Part shown: in pieces, positions 25,181 to 34,681 of the stretch | How positions within the stretch are numbered: position 1 is the first letter of the stretch | Layout: each line of letters begins with the position of its first letter | Assembly: GCF_022259695.1 (NCBI RefSeq) | Contig: NZ_CP092099.1 | Location: 542,471-606,470, forward strand | DNA length: 64,000 nucleotides | Source: Flaviramulus sp. BrNp1-15 | Lineage (GTDB): Bacteria > Bacteroidota > Bacteroidia > Flavobacteriales > Flavobacteriaceae | Direction: 5' to 3' | The notes under the pieces: model-generated | The model's database searches: none | Seen by the model: only the letters and a program-made list of their open reading frames with translations | Told to the model about the DNA's origin: nothing | Position numbers and translations under genes: made by a program

Positions 25181-28100
25181 TAAAATAAAATTCCTTTTTA
25201 ATTAATTTCCCAACTTTGTTATAATAATTTGCTTCTCCGGTTATTTCTCCATTTTTATAAGTTCGTTCTTCTTTCATTTTTCCATTTTCATAATATATTT
25301 TGGTAAACCCATCTAAAATCCCCATTGTATAATTTTTTTCACTTTCAATATTTCCGTTAGCATAATATTCAATATCGGTACCATTATATTCTCCGTCTAC
25401 AAAGAACATTTCGTTTTGTAGTTGGCCAGAGTAATAGTATTCATTATATATATTTACCAAATCCCCATTTTTATATTCTAATTCTCTGGAAACATTTCCA
25501 TTATCAAAATAACTAATAATTTTTGCAGTTTCATTTTTTATAGGAATCATTGGTAATTCTTGAGAGTTTTTGTCTAAATAACTATAGCCAATTAGTGTTC
25601 CGTTATTATAAAACCTGATAAGCTGAAGTTTTCCCGAATTATCATAAAATATTCTTTTCCCATGCAAGAGGTCGTTTGAGTAACTAGTACTTCTTGCCAT
25701 TTTGCCATTTTTATGATAGGTAATCCAAGTTCCCGAAGCTTTACCATAATCATAAAACATTTTGGCTTGAATTGAGCTGTCTTCGTAATAATCAATACTC
25801 TCACCATTTAAATTGCCATTTAAATAGGTCCTTATACTTTCAATTGCCCCATTTTCATAGTACCAGGTCCATTTTCCATTTTGATTATTGTTAATATAAT
25901 TTCCCTCAAGAGATTTGTTCCCATAAAAATCATACCATTGGTACAAACCATGTTTAACTCCGTTTATATATTCTAGTTTAGTGTTTGTTTTTTTGTTTTT
26001 ATATAAGTACTCAACGATGAAATTATTTTCTTTTGGGGCAAAATTAATTTCTTCTAAAACATCTCCTTCATTGTCATAATAGGTTTCAGATTTTAATTCG
26101 CCATATTCATATTTATAAACACGTTCAATTTTTCCTTCAACAGTGTAAAACTCTTGAATACCGTGTAATTTATCTTTGTGATAAAAATTTATAATTTCTA
26201 AAGTACCATCAATATAATGAGAACGCCATTCGCCATGTGCCAATCCATTTTTATGCCACCCATGCCTTTTAAGTTGCCCGTTTTTATAAAAATCTTGATA
26301 ATAACCCGATAAAGTATCATTTACATAATGGCTTAATGACTCTGTTTTTCCATTGTTATGGTATGTGAAAAATTTTCCATTAATTTTGTCTTCAGAATAA
26401 GTACCATTACTAGTTAAAACACCATTTTTTGAATAAAACTCCCAAGTACCTTCTTTACCTCCCTTAATATCATAAAGCCCTTTTGATAGTATATTACCAT
26501 TTGGGTGATACCCTGTAAACTGAAACTCGCCACCTTTTTTTCTGCCTTGGCTTAAAATTTCACCTTTTTTATCATAATACTTATATTCTATTACTTCGCC
26601 TCTTCTATAGAGGTAGTCATAATAAGGTTTGCCATCTGTATCAAAGTACTTATACTCACCATCTATAGAGCCTTCATCATAAGTAAATGATGATTGTAAA
26701 GTCCCATCACGGTAATAAGATTTCCATGGGCCATTGTAAAAATTGTTTAAACTTTGTCCTTCTTCAAATATATTTCCATTAGAATAATAACTTTTGTAAG
26801 GGCCATTAAGCTCCCCATTTAGGTAGTTAATTTCAGAAGAAATCTGTTTGTTGTAAAAATACTTTTTCTCTACACCTTGTCTTTCCCCATTATTAAAGGG
26901 CATTTCAGCATAAATAGCACCGTTTGTATAGTATTCAAAAGCAATACTATCAATTAAACTGTTTTTATAAGGAATATGAAATTCAAGAAAATCTTCTCCA
27001 ACAGGGAAGTATGATTGATATAACCCATCCAACTCATTTTCTTTAAAATATTTTTTTTGAATAAGTGCTCCCATGTTATTGTAATACCTGTATTGCCCAT
27101 TCAACTTACCATCTGTATAATTGGCGACAACATGAGGTTTGCCATTTTCATGAAATTGATGATTTTCTCCATTTAAAACACCATTTTCATAAAACGCGGT
27201 TTCTTTTACCTTACCGTTTTGATGTAGCCATACCCATTTACTGGTTCTTTCTCCTGAATTATCATAACTACCAGAGGACATTAATTGACCATTTTCATTA
27301 TAAAAATTCCACTTGCCTATGCTTACATCATTATTCATTTTTCCAACGGCTTGTGCATAACCGTTGTAATAATTATAAACAACATCTTGTTTTTTTCCAT
27401 CAAAAAGAATATTGTTATGCATTAAAATATCATACCATTTATCATAGAAAAGGTCAACGAAATCCGAAATTTCTTTTTCTTTTTGTTTAATGATTTTAGC
27501 ATATTTTTCATTTTGAATTGAATAGGAAAGTGTGTACGTAAAACTATCAAACAGATTATTTTCATTAATCCATTTAAAAAAAGGAACATATTTTTTATCC
27601 CAAAACCCCCTATTTCCCTCGAAATATTCAAGTTGAGTGAGTAGAGCATGGTTTTGATTAGTTAATGCGATATTAATTTTGTTCCCAGTTTCATAATTTT
27701 TATTTAAGGCAATTTTGTTGCTTATTACCAAATCAATATCTTCGAAAGATTCGTCGTCTTTCGATATTTGCATATCTGAATTTGCTTTGTTACTATTTTT
27801 GTCGGCTACTAAATTATTAAGTGATTTTAAAGTGTTGAAAGCTCCATTCTCATCATAAGATAAAAGCAAATACATATTGTAACACATAAGAGCTTGTGTA
27901 ATTAGTTCTTGTTTGTAACATAAATTCCCTAATTGAAGATGTGGTTTTGCATAAGTAGGTTTTAGTAAAATCGCTTGTTGATAGGCAGAAATTGATTCAT
28001 TGATTCTATCAAGGTTTTCCAAAGCAACAGCTTTATTGTACCATAATAGATAATAATTTGGATATGTTTTAAGGCCTTCATTATAAATTTGAAGCGCCTC

Positions 28101-28445
28101 TTCATATTTTTCTAAATATGATAACGCTAAACCTTTATTAATATAGAAGGATAAGTTGGAGTCAAAATTGTTAATACTCAAGCCTTCATTGGTAACATCA
28201 ATAGCTTCTTGGTATTTTTCGGAGTTTATTAAGTAATATGATTTTGAGATTAAAACACTAGCATAAGTAGAGTCGTTTGTATTTATTTTGTTAAGAAGCT
28301 CTATTGTTTTATCATTATCTTTAGCTCTAATTGCTTCTGATGCTTGTTTTGAAATATCATCATAATCTATAAAAGGGATTTTTTCTTGTGCTAGGGATAA
28401 AAATGAGGTAAATAAATAAAGGGCTAAAAATAGTTGTTTTTTCAT
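25149..28445 (-). CDS. large exported TPR and MORN-type (YwqK-like) repeat protein
   Basis: This 1098-residue protein has a signal peptide (1-19), TPR repeats from about residue 25 to 205 (for example EKYEEALQIYNEGLKTYPNY), a helical region, and then some 30 repeats of about 23 residues from about 350 to the end. The repeats follow the pattern G-x-W-x-x-Y-x-x-N-G-x-L, as in YwqK/COG2849 MORN-variant proteins. These beta-hairpin repeats likely form a long rod for protein or glycan contact at the cell surface or in the periplasm. The name antitoxin YwqK attached to such proteins is not supported by context here. It heads the operon with two DUF3857 genes. Confidence 0.85.
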   Translation of the reverse strand: MKKQLFLALYLFTSFLSLAQEKIPFIDYDDISKQASEAIRAKDNDKTIELLNKINTNDSTYASVLISKSYYLINSEKYQEAIDVTNEGLSINNFDSNLSFYINKGLALSYLEKYEEALQIYNEGLKTYPNYYLLWYNKAVALENLDRINESISAYQQAILLKPTYAKPHLQLGNLCYKQELITQALMCYNMYLLLSYDENGAFNTLKSLNNLVADKNSNKANSDMQISKDDESFEDIDLVISNKIALNKNYETGNKINIALTNQNHALLTQLEYFEGNRGFWDKKYVPFFKWINENNLFDSFTYTLSYSIQNEKYAKIIKQKEKEISDFVDLFYDKWYDILMHNNILFDGKKQDVVYNYYNGYAQAVGKMNNDVSIGKWNFYNENGQLMSSGSYDNSGERTSKWVWLHQNGKVKETAFYENGVLNGENHQFHENGKPHVVANYTDGKLNGQYRYYNNMGALIQKKYFKENELDGLYQSYFPVGEDFLEFHIPYKNSLIDSIAFEYYTNGAIYAEMPFNNGERQGVEKKYFYNKQISSEINYLNGELNGPYKSYYSNGNIFEEGQSLNNFYNGPWKSYYRDGTLQSSFTYDEGSIDGEYKYFDTDGKPYYDYLYRRGEVIEYKYYDKKGEILSQGRKKGGEFQFTGYHPNGNILSKGLYDIKGGKEGTWEFYSKNGVLTSNGTYSEDKINGKFFTYHNNGKTESLSHYVNDTLSGYYQDFYKNGQLKRHGWHKNGLAHGEWRSHYIDGTLEIINFYHKDKLHGIQEFYTVEGKIERVYKYEYGELKSETYYDNEGDVLEEINFAPKENNFIVEYLYKNKKTNTKLEYINGVKHGLYQWYDFYGNKSLEGNYINNNQNGKWTWYYENGAIESIRTYLNGNLNGESIDYYEDSSIQAKMFYDYGKASGTWITYHKNGKMARSTSYSNDLLHGKRIFYDNSGKLQLIRFYNNGTLIGYSYLDKNSQELPMIPIKNETAKIISYFDNGNVSRELEYKNGDLVNIYNEYYYSGQLQNEMFFVDGEYNGTDIEYYANGNIESEKNYTMGILDGFTKIYYENGKMKEERTYKNGEITGEANYYNKVGKLIKKEFYFNGEIYKFETY

Positions 28446-28567
28446 GTAAGTATTTTAAAAAAAGAAATGTGTGAAAAAATTACATTTTTTTATTGACTTA
28501 TTGAAAAAAAAAAGGATTTTCTTGTTAAACTGCTTATTTCTATTGAAGAATGGAATAATTTCCAAAG

Positions 28568-29728
28568 TTACCCCCTAAACAAAAAGAAATCATCCTTCAT
28601 GTCTTCAATTTGAGCATCTTCATTTGTAATAATATAATCAATAGCTTGGGTAGTGAATTCATCGCCTTTTTCAGTTAAGGAAACAATATTTTTATCAAAC
28701 TGGATCATGTTATTTTTTAAAGCTAAGTCTAAAACGGTTTTACTACGTATTTTTTGCCAGTTAATATGTTCGTTAAGGTGGTTTACATGGCGTTCACTTT
28801 CCTCAGTATGATTTTTTAAATGCAATAAAAAGGTTAGCAATAATACTTCTGTACGTTGTTGTTTTTCTCTATATAAAACCGCTATAACACCTTTACTTGG
28901 AGCAAATAAATAAACGGCTAAAAATAGTAACCCTAACATAGTTGTAATAGAACCAGATATTGAAGCATCTAACCAATGTGCTAACCAATACCCAGAAATA
29001 GCACTAAAAATTCCAAAACATATAGAATAGATAAGCATGCGCTTTAAATCTGTAGTGAGTAAGTAAGCAGTTGCTGCAGGAGCAATCATTAATGCAACTA
29101 CTAGAATGGCACCAACAGCATCAAATGCTCCAACTGTTGTTACAGATGAAACGGTCATTAATCCGTAATGAATTAAAGCAGGTGAAAACCCTAGTGAAGC
29201 TGCTAAACCTGCATCAAAAGTGCTTATTTTTAATTCCTTAAAAAAAGCAAATAATAGCCCGATAGTTATCAATAAGATTAAACCAATAATCCATAATGAT
29301 TTTGGACCAACATCAACACCAGAAATGATTAATCTGTCAAAAGGAGCAAAAGCTAATTCACCTAATAAAACAGCATCAACATCTAAATGTACATCGTTTG
29401 CATTTTTTGCAATTAAAATCACGCCAATACTAAACAGCGTAGGGAATACCAAACCTATAGCAGTATCTTCCTTTACTAATCCTGTTTTTTGAATATATTC
29501 CACTAAGACAACCGTTAATATTCCGGTTAATGCTGCTAAAAATATGAGTAATGGCGAGTTTAAATCTTGAGTAATAAAAAAACCAATAACAATACCTGGT
29601 AAGATTGAATGACTAATTGCATCGCTAATCATGGCCATTTTACGTAACACTAAAAATACACCAGGAATTGCACAAGCAATTGCAACAATACTCGCAATAA
29701 TTTGTATTTCTATTTGAGCGCTACTCAT
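28568..29728 (-). CDS. metal ABC transporter permease with C-terminal winged-helix extension (TroD-like)
   Basis: The 386-residue inner-membrane protein is an ABC-3 family permease for Mn, Zn or Fe with about eight to nine helices in residues 1-280 (conserved AISHSILPGI and AVGAILVVALMIAPAATAYLL segments). The last about 100 residues are soluble and resemble a winged-helix module of DtxR-type regulators, with a SLTEKGDEFT wing. It overlaps the upstream permease by 8 bases and is the last gene of the operon. The tail should face the cytoplasm and may sense metal or bind another protein; no function is established from sequence alone. Confidence 0.9.
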   Translation of the reverse strand: MSSAQIEIQIIASIVAIACAIPGVFLVLRKMAMISDAISHSILPGIVIGFFITQDLNSPLLIFLAALTGILTVVLVEYIQKTGLVKEDTAIGLVFPTLFSIGVILIAKNANDVHLDVDAVLLGELAFAPFDRLIISGVDVGPKSLWIIGLILLITIGLLFAFFKELKISTFDAGLAASLGFSPALIHYGLMTVSSVTTVGAFDAVGAILVVALMIAPAATAYLLTTDLKRMLIYSICFGIFSAISGYWLAHWLDASISGSITTMLGLLFLAVYLFAPSKGVIAVLYREKQQRTEVLLLTFLLHLKNHTEESERHVNHLNEHINWQKIRSKTVLDLALKNNMIQFDKNIVSLTEKGDEFTTQAIDYIITNEDAQIEDMKDDFFLFRG

Positions 29729-30848
29729 CGTTTTTGTTTTGTTGATTATACAAATTAGAGGCTGTTTTATAGCCTTCTTCAGTTAAGCTCCAATTATTGC
29801 CATCAAGCGTTACGTAATGTCTGTCTACTAATTTTTGAAGTGTATTTTTGGTGTATCCTTGAAAATTATTTAAGATTTTTATAGTGTGAGGATGCGAAAT
29901 ATTATCATGAGTTTGAGCAATATTAAACATAAAGGCTAAGGTTTTATGCAATTGCAAATCCCTTCGGTTTTTAATAAATCTGATTTGCTTAAATAATAAT
30001 CCTCGACTTGGTGAAAACACAAAAGAAAACAATACAAAAATGCCTGCAATAATTACAATTACAGGACCGGTAGATAAATTATTTTGGCTTGCACTAATTG
30101 CGGTTCCAAAAACTCCAGAAAAGGCACCAAAAATAGCCGCTAGAAATACCATAACACCTAGGCTGTTTGTCCATTGGCGTGCAGCAGCAGCTGGAGCTAA
30201 TAACATGGCACTCATTAATACCACGCCAACAGTTTGTAATCCTAAAACAATGGCTAAAACAATAAAAGACGTAATTAATATATCAATAAAAGTTGTGTTA
30301 AAACCTAGTGTTTTTGTGTAATCTGCATCAAAAAGGAGAATTTTAAATTCTTTCCAGAAAAGTAATAGTACAAATAGACAAATACCAGTAATTAGTGCCA
30401 TTAACCAAACATCACTTTCTACTAAAGTAGCTGCTTGCCCAAATAAATACTTGTCTAAACCTGCTTGATTAGCATTAGGTTGTTTTTGAATAAAAGTCAG
30501 TAATAACATTCCAAACCCAAAAAATAAGGATAGTATCAACCCTAAAGCGGTATCTGATTTTAAATGCGTTTTTTTAATGATTCCTCGAATCCAGAATGTG
30601 CCTATAAGTCCGCTAACCAAAGCGCCTAAAAGCAATATATTACTGTTTTTAGTGCCTGTAATTAAAAAGGCAATGGCAATACCAGGTAATGCTGCATGAG
30701 AAATCGCATCACCTAAAAGGCTTTGTTTTCTTAAAACCGCAAAACTACCTAACATACCAGTTATTGCACCAAGAATTGCTGTTCCTAGAGTGATAGTTCT
30801 AAGAGTATAATCAGAAAAAACTAAAGAAAAATATTCACTTATAGTCAT
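29721..30848 (-). CDS. metal ABC transporter permease with C-terminal winged-helix extension (TroC-like)
   Basis: This 375-residue permease pairs with the following one to form the membrane channel of the importer. ABC-3 hallmarks are the GDAISHAALPGIAIAF and VGVVLMSAMLLAPAAAARQW segments. As in its partner, residues after about 285 leave the membrane and form a short helical and wing-like module (TLQKLVDRHYVTLDGNNWSLTEEGYKTA), similar to the DNA-binding half of iron-dependent repressors. Its start shares one base with the stop of the ATPase gene (TAATG), a sign of coupled translation. Confidence 0.9.
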   Translation of the reverse strand: MTISEYFSLVFSDYTLRTITLGTAILGAITGMLGSFAVLRKQSLLGDAISHAALPGIAIAFLITGTKNSNILLLGALVSGLIGTFWIRGIIKKTHLKSDTALGLILSLFFGFGMLLLTFIQKQPNANQAGLDKYLFGQAATLVESDVWLMALITGICLFVLLLFWKEFKILLFDADYTKTLGFNTTFIDILITSFIVLAIVLGLQTVGVVLMSAMLLAPAAAARQWTNSLGVMVFLAAIFGAFSGVFGTAISASQNNLSTGPVIVIIAGIFVLFSFVFSPSRGLLFKQIRFIKNRRDLQLHKTLAFMFNIAQTHDNISHPHTIKILNNFQGYTKNTLQKLVDRHYVTLDGNNWSLTEEGYKTASNLYNQQNKNDE

Positions 30849-31585
30849 TATTCCTGGATGCTTACTTTATAATTAATACCATAGGTTTTAGTTAAATTAT
30901 CATCATTAAAAATGTCTTTAACAGGTCCTGTTGCTATTTTTTTTACGTTTAAAAACGTAACCCAATCAAAATATTCTGGAACGGTTTGTAAATCATGATG
31001 TACTACAATAACTGTTTTACCTGCTTTACGGAGTTCTTTTAAAATGTTAATAATGGCAATTTCGGTTGTGGCATCAACACCTTGGAAAGGCTCATCCATA
31101 AAATAAATTGATGCGTTTTGCACTAATGCACGTGCTAAAAATATACGTTGTTGTTGTCCTCCAGAAAGCTGACTTATTTGCCTGTTTTTAAAAGGCAACA
31201 TGCCCACTTTTTCTAAAGCTTCTAAAGCTTCTTTTTTTTCTTTTTGCCCAGGACGTTTTATCCAGCCTAAACTACCGTAAGTCCCCATCATAACAACATC
31301 TAAAGCAGTGGTTGGGAAATCCCAATCTACACTTCCTTTTTGAGGTACATAAGCAACTAGTGAGCGTTGTTTTTCGTATGATTTACCATAAATACTAACA
31401 CTTCCAGCAATAGGTTTTAAAATGCCTAAAATAGATTTTATAAGCGTAGATTTACCTGCGCCATTAGGTCCAACAATAGCCATAAGTACACCTTCAGGAA
31501 TTTCTAAATCTATATCCCAAAGCACAGGTTTGTAGTTGTATGCAACTGTTAAATCATCTACTTGTACTGCAATTTTTTTGTCCAT
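30848..31585 (-). CDS. metal ABC transporter ATP-binding protein (TroB-like)
   Basis: The 245-residue ATPase drives metal import. Walker A is GPNGAGKST (about residues 39-47), the Q-loop region reads [14 protein letters not shown], the signature is LSGGQQQR and Walker B is IYFMDEP, with the switch His in VVHHDL. The [14 protein letters not shown] context is typical of Mn/Zn/Fe importers of the A-1 cluster. It begins on the base where the substrate-binding protein gene ends (TAATG overlap) and ends on the base where the permease starts. Confidence 0.95.
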   Translation of the reverse strand: MDKKIAVQVDDLTVAYNYKPVLWDIDLEIPEGVLMAIVGPNGAGKSTLIKSILGILKPIAGSVSIYGKSYEKQRSLVAYVPQKGSVDWDFPTTALDVVMMGTYGSLGWIKRPGQKEKKEALEALEKVGMLPFKNRQISQLSGGQQQRIFLARALVQNASIYFMDEPFQGVDATTEIAIINILKELRKAGKTVIVVHHDLQTVPEYFDWVTFLNVKKIATGPVKDIFNDDNLTKTYGINYKVSIQE

Positions 31586-32490
31586 TATTTTAATGCATTT
31601 ACAATCGTATTCACATTATATTCAAACATTCCAATGTAAGTTCCTTCAATAGTTCCAGCATTTCCTAGTGCATCAGAATATAAAGTTCCACCAATAACTA
31701 CATCGTGATCTTTAGATTTTACAGCAGCTTGTAAAGCTTCAATAGTTCGTTTTGGCACAGAGCTTTCTACAAAAATAGATTTAACTTTTTTCTCGATAAT
31801 AAAAGCAGCCAGTTTTTGAACATCTTGAACACCAGCTTCTGTTGCTGTTGACAATCCTTGTAAGCCAACTACCTCAAAATCAAAGGATTTTCCAAAATAA
31901 TTGAAGGCATCATGAGCCGTAACTAAAATACGTTTTTCCTTTGGAAGCGTTTCAATGGTTTTTGAAATTTCATCTTTTAACAATACTAGTTGCTTGTAGT
32001 AATTTTGCCAATTTTCTTCGAATACTTGAGCGTGTTCTGGAATAGCTTCTTGTAATTTTTTGTTGACAAATGATCCAGCTTCAATCCAGTAATCTATGTT
32101 GAACCATATATGTGGATCGTAATTTGAAGCAAAATATTCTGAACCAATCAAAGTACTTTTATCAATAGCATCAGAAATAGCAATGGTTTTTTTGTTTTTC
32201 ATTTTTTCAAAAACTTCAACCAATTTACCTTCTAAATGTAAACCATTATAAAAAATAATATCAGCATTTGATAGTTTTGAAACATCACCTTCACTTGCTT
32301 TGTAAAGATGTGGGTCTACACCACTGCCCATTAAACCTTTTAGATTTATATGTTCGCCACCAATGTTTTTAACCAAATCAGTTATCATGGATGTTGTTGT
32401 AACAACGTTTAATTTTCCGTTAGCTTTTTTCTCGTTTTTACAACTTATACTCAAAGTAAAGAGCGATATAATTAAAAACAGTTTTTTCAT
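31585..32490 (-). CDS. metal ABC transporter substrate-binding lipoprotein (TroA/ZnuA-like)
   Basis: This 301-residue lipoprotein (lipobox ending at Cys17 in LSISC) is a cluster A-1 metal-binding protein. Likely ligands are His61 (DPHLYK), His127 (DPHIWF), His193 (TAHDAF) and Asp273 (LYSDALG). Three His and one Asp match TroA and zinc-binding members rather than the two-His Mn-type PsaA, so Zn or Mn are both possible. In the operon it lies between an outer-membrane protein gene and the ATPase. In an outer-membrane-containing cell it would be tethered in the periplasm and feed the permease pair. Confidence 0.93.
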   Translation of the reverse strand: MKKLFLIISLFTLSISCKNEKKANGKLNVVTTTSMITDLVKNIGGEHINLKGLMGSGVDPHLYKASEGDVSKLSNADIIFYNGLHLEGKLVEVFEKMKNKKTIAISDAIDKSTLIGSEYFASNYDPHIWFNIDYWIEAGSFVNKKLQEAIPEHAQVFEENWQNYYKQLVLLKDEISKTIETLPKEKRILVTAHDAFNYFGKSFDFEVVGLQGLSTATEAGVQDVQKLAAFIIEKKVKSIFVESSVPKRTIEALQAAVKSKDHDVVIGGTLYSDALGNAGTIEGTYIGMFEYNVNTIVNALK

Positions 32491-32499
32491 TCTTCTTTT

Positions 32500-33306
32500 C
32501 TATTTGTTATTTTGAATTCTGTAGCTAAAACCTAATCCAAGTAATAAATCTTGACCTTCTGTAATGCTAGTGCCAAAATAAGTATCTAATTGCAGGTTGT
32601 TATTAACTAAATATGTAAATCCTGCATCCCAATAGTGGTTTGCTTTACTGTCTTCAGGTAAATCGCCATATAATTCAGCATACATACCAAATTTATCTGT
32701 AAAACTATAACCATATGCCAAAGTATAAATCGCAGTAGCTTCAGGAGAATCGTCACCCCATTGTGCACCTATGTTATAACCTAAACTAGATTTTTTACTT
32801 AAAGTATGTGATAAAGACAATCTAAAATCAATACCCGTATATTCTGGTCTATAATCTGCTGAAGCACTAAACACTGGAAAAACATGACCGATAAGAGCTA
32901 TTTCTGGAAAGGAACCATTTTCTTCGGCAATATCAATTTTCATTCCTAAAAGTAAGGGTGAAAAGCCACTTGCTACGTTATCCAATTTGTTTCCATTTAT
33001 TTTGGTAACGCCTTCAGTAAAATCCCAACCAAGCCGTAATTCTAAATTATCAAGAATACCGTAACGAATTAACATGGTGTTGTATGTGTAACTCTCAGAT
33101 TTTATGTTGTTAGCTTCAAAGGTTTCATATAAACCGCCTGTTTCGAATTGCAAAACACCCTTACCGACGGTTGATGACGCTTCTGTAGCATCGGGTCTGT
33201 CTGTAACCAAGGGTTCTGAAAGCTTGGTGCTTTCTTGGGAAAAAAGGTTAAAAGAAAGGGCGAATAGAAAAATGAAGTAAATAAATTTAGTTGTTCTCAT
33301 TAACAT
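32500..33306 (-). CDS. outer-membrane beta-barrel protein, MetA-pathway phenol-degradation transporter-like family
   Basis: This protein of about 268 residues has a signal peptide (about 5-23) and a beta-barrel-like body ending in an aromatic-rich strand (GLGFSYRIQ). The early segment LVTDRPDATEASSTVGKGVLQFETG is the signature of the family labelled MetA-pathway of phenol degradation, which are outer-membrane proteins of unknown cargo. Nothing here points to phenol. Its position between the DtxR-type regulator and the metal-binding lipoprotein suggests an outer-membrane route for a metal or ligand. The start overlaps the regulator stop by 20 bases; an alternative ATG two codons later (33300) is equally possible. 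Confidence 0.82.
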   Translation of the reverse strand: MLMRTTKFIYFIFLFALSFNLFSQESTKLSEPLVTDRPDATEASSTVGKGVLQFETGGLYETFEANNIKSESYTYNTMLIRYGILDNLELRLGWDFTEGVTKINGNKLDNVASGFSPLLLGMKIDIAEENGSFPEIALIGHVFPVFSASADYRPEYTGIDFRLSLSHTLSKKSSLGYNIGAQWGDDSPEATAIYTLAYGYSFTDKFGMYAELYGDLPEDSKANHYWDAGFTYLVNNNLQLDTYFGTSITEGQDLLLGLGFSYRIQNNK

Positions 33307-33946
33307 AGATAATAGATGTAAAATCTTCGTTTAGTAAAATTGTACTGTTGTTTATTAAAATTTGAGTCATATTATTTTTGCTGAATTGTTTAGTAACGCT
33401 AAGCGAATTGCCGTATTTTAATCCGTTTTGGGCACAAAAGTCAAAAAACTCTTTATCGTCGCTCATTAAACGCGAAATGATATACGTTTTACCTTCTTGG
33501 GTATTTGATAATGATATTGAATTATCTTCAGTAGTAATTTCTCCATCAGCGTTTGGAATTGGATCACCATGCGGATCGAATTTAGGGTTTCCTAAATACT
33601 CACTAAGTTTTTCGGCTAGCAAATCAGAAGTTTGATGTTCTAATAATTCAGCCTCACGATGAATATCGTGTAAAGACATATCAAACATTTTAAACAAAAA
33701 GGCTTCCCATAGGCGGTGTTTTCTAATAACATTCAAGGCCATTTTTGTACCTTCTTCAGTTAGTTGTAAAGCCTTGTATTTTTCATAATGCAATAAGTTT
33801 TTTTCAGACAACTTTTTAGCCATATCTGTTGCTGCAGCATTAGAAATACCAAGTTTTTTTGCAATGTTGCCAGGTTTGGTATTATTGTTATCGTGTTTGT
33901 CATTTTTGTAAATGGCTTTTACAAAATTTTCAATAGCTACAGACAT
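33287..33946 (-). CDS. DtxR/MntR family metal-dependent transcriptional regulator
   Basis: The 219-residue protein has an N-terminal winged helix (about 8-70: GNIAKKLGISNAAATDMAKKLSEK recognition region), a dimerisation domain with likely metal ligands (RKHRLWE near 77 and EAELLEHQ near 98-104), the PHGDPIP turn, and a C-terminal SH3/FeoA-like domain (about 145-219). This is the long DtxR/IdeR layout rather than short MntR. It probably represses the operon it heads (outer-membrane protein plus ABC importer) when Mn or Fe is plentiful. A 16-base palindrome 22 bases before its start is a candidate operator. Confidence 0.92.
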   Translation of the reverse strand: MSVAIENFVKAIYKNDKHDNNNTKPGNIAKKLGISNAAATDMAKKLSEKNLLHYEKYKALQLTEEGTKMALNVIRKHRLWEAFLFKMFDMSLHDIHREAELLEHQTSDLLAEKLSEYLGNPKFDPHGDPIPNADGEITTEDNSISLSNTQEGKTYIISRLMSDDKEFFDFCAQNGLKYGNSLSVTKQFSKNNMTQILINNSTILLNEDFTSIIYVNENN

Positions 33947-33967
33947 TTATAATCGCTTTAAATATTT

Positions 33968-33983
33968 TTTAAGTACGCTTAAA
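33968..33983 (-). promoter_or_regulatory. candidate operator of the DtxR-type regulator
   Basis: TTTAAG, four bases, CTTAAA forms a 16-base palindrome 22 bases before the regulator ATG (33946). Its size and layout resemble DtxR/IdeR boxes, and its position fits autoregulation of the metal operon. A looser repeat of the TTAAATATTTT half lies beside it. Confidence 0.5.
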
Positions 33984-34094
33984 TATTTTGTAAATATAAC
34001 TAAAAAATATTTTTTATGAAGATTTTTGCTGCTAAATATTTAAAACACAGCACTTGTGTGGTATAAAAATTGATGCTTAAATGAAAACCATATC

Positions 34095-34634
34095 ATGAAA
34101 CCATTACTACTTCTACTCTTGCTTTCATTCTTTTTTTCATGTATTCCTTTAAGAATAGCACCTAATATAGAATCAGATAAGGTAATGGTTGCTAAAAAGT
34201 TCAAAAGAAAACTTCCAAAACAGCATGCTTTTATTTTTGAAGATCCAAAAGATGCCAATGAATTTTATAATTACGTAAATACTAAATATGAATTAAATCA
34301 TCAAGATGTAGAATGGAATGTACCTTTTAAAATTAAAGGTGAAACTTTTTATTTTACGTTTTATGAAGTGGAAATTCCAAACAAAACTTTAAACATTCTT
34401 CCAATTTTTATAGATACGGCATTAACTAATAAAGACTGGGAACCCATTTTTGAAGGGAATTATGTTACAAGAAAAGGTAATTGGTATTTGGCTATTACAG
34501 TTTCAGATTATGGATTTAAAGATTGTTTAAAACCAGATTATATTAAAAGAAGTGATATTTTAAAATATCTTAGAACACTTAGGCTAGAGTATTTAAATTC
34601 AAGTAATTATTTAGAGGCATTATTAAAAAAATAA
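34095..34634 (+). CDS. small lipoprotein of unknown function
   Basis: The 179-residue protein starts with a lipoprotein signal (LLLLSFFFSC, lipid attachment at about Cys16). The rest is mixed helix and strand with many charged and aromatic residues and two further Cys well apart. No known domain is recognised. It lies between the metal ABC operon and the feo genes but on the opposite strand to both, starting 148 bases from the DtxR-type regulator. It is followed by another unknown exported protein 47 bases later. An envelope role is likely from the signal alone. Confidence 0.7.
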   Translation: MKPLLLLLLLSFFFSCIPLRIAPNIESDKVMVAKKFKRKLPKQHAFIFEDPKDANEFYNYVNTKYELNHQDVEWNVPFKIKGETFYFTFYEVEIPNKTLNILPIFIDTALTNKDWEPIFEGNYVTRKGNWYLAITVSDYGFKDCLKPDYIKRSDILKYLRTLRLEYLNSSNYLEALLKK

Positions 34635-34681
34635 AAGTTACTTTGGCATGGTTTAAGATATGTTAATATATAAATAGAATA

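Noticed and set aside
25200-27400. Periodic repeats that could be taken for a CRISPR array
   Set aside because: The period follows coding repeats of about 69 bases with variable bases; there are no identical repeats or spacers.
27065-27490. 141-residue open frame on the plus strand inside the MORN-repeat gene
   Set aside because: It is antisense to the repeats, rich in His, Tyr and Cys from repeat codons, and lacks any domain or ribosome site.
25149-28445. MORN-repeat gene as YwqK antitoxin of a toxin-antitoxin pair
   Set aside because: No toxin gene is adjacent, the protein is exported and over 1000 residues long, and the repeats explain the name match.
33378-33635. 85-residue plus-strand frame inside the DtxR-type regulator
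   Set aside because: It lies antisense to a clearly conserved gene and has no recognisable features.
34645-34662. Sigma-54 promoter before 34682
   Set aside because: The TGGCATG half is good but no TTGC-like half follows at the proper spacing.
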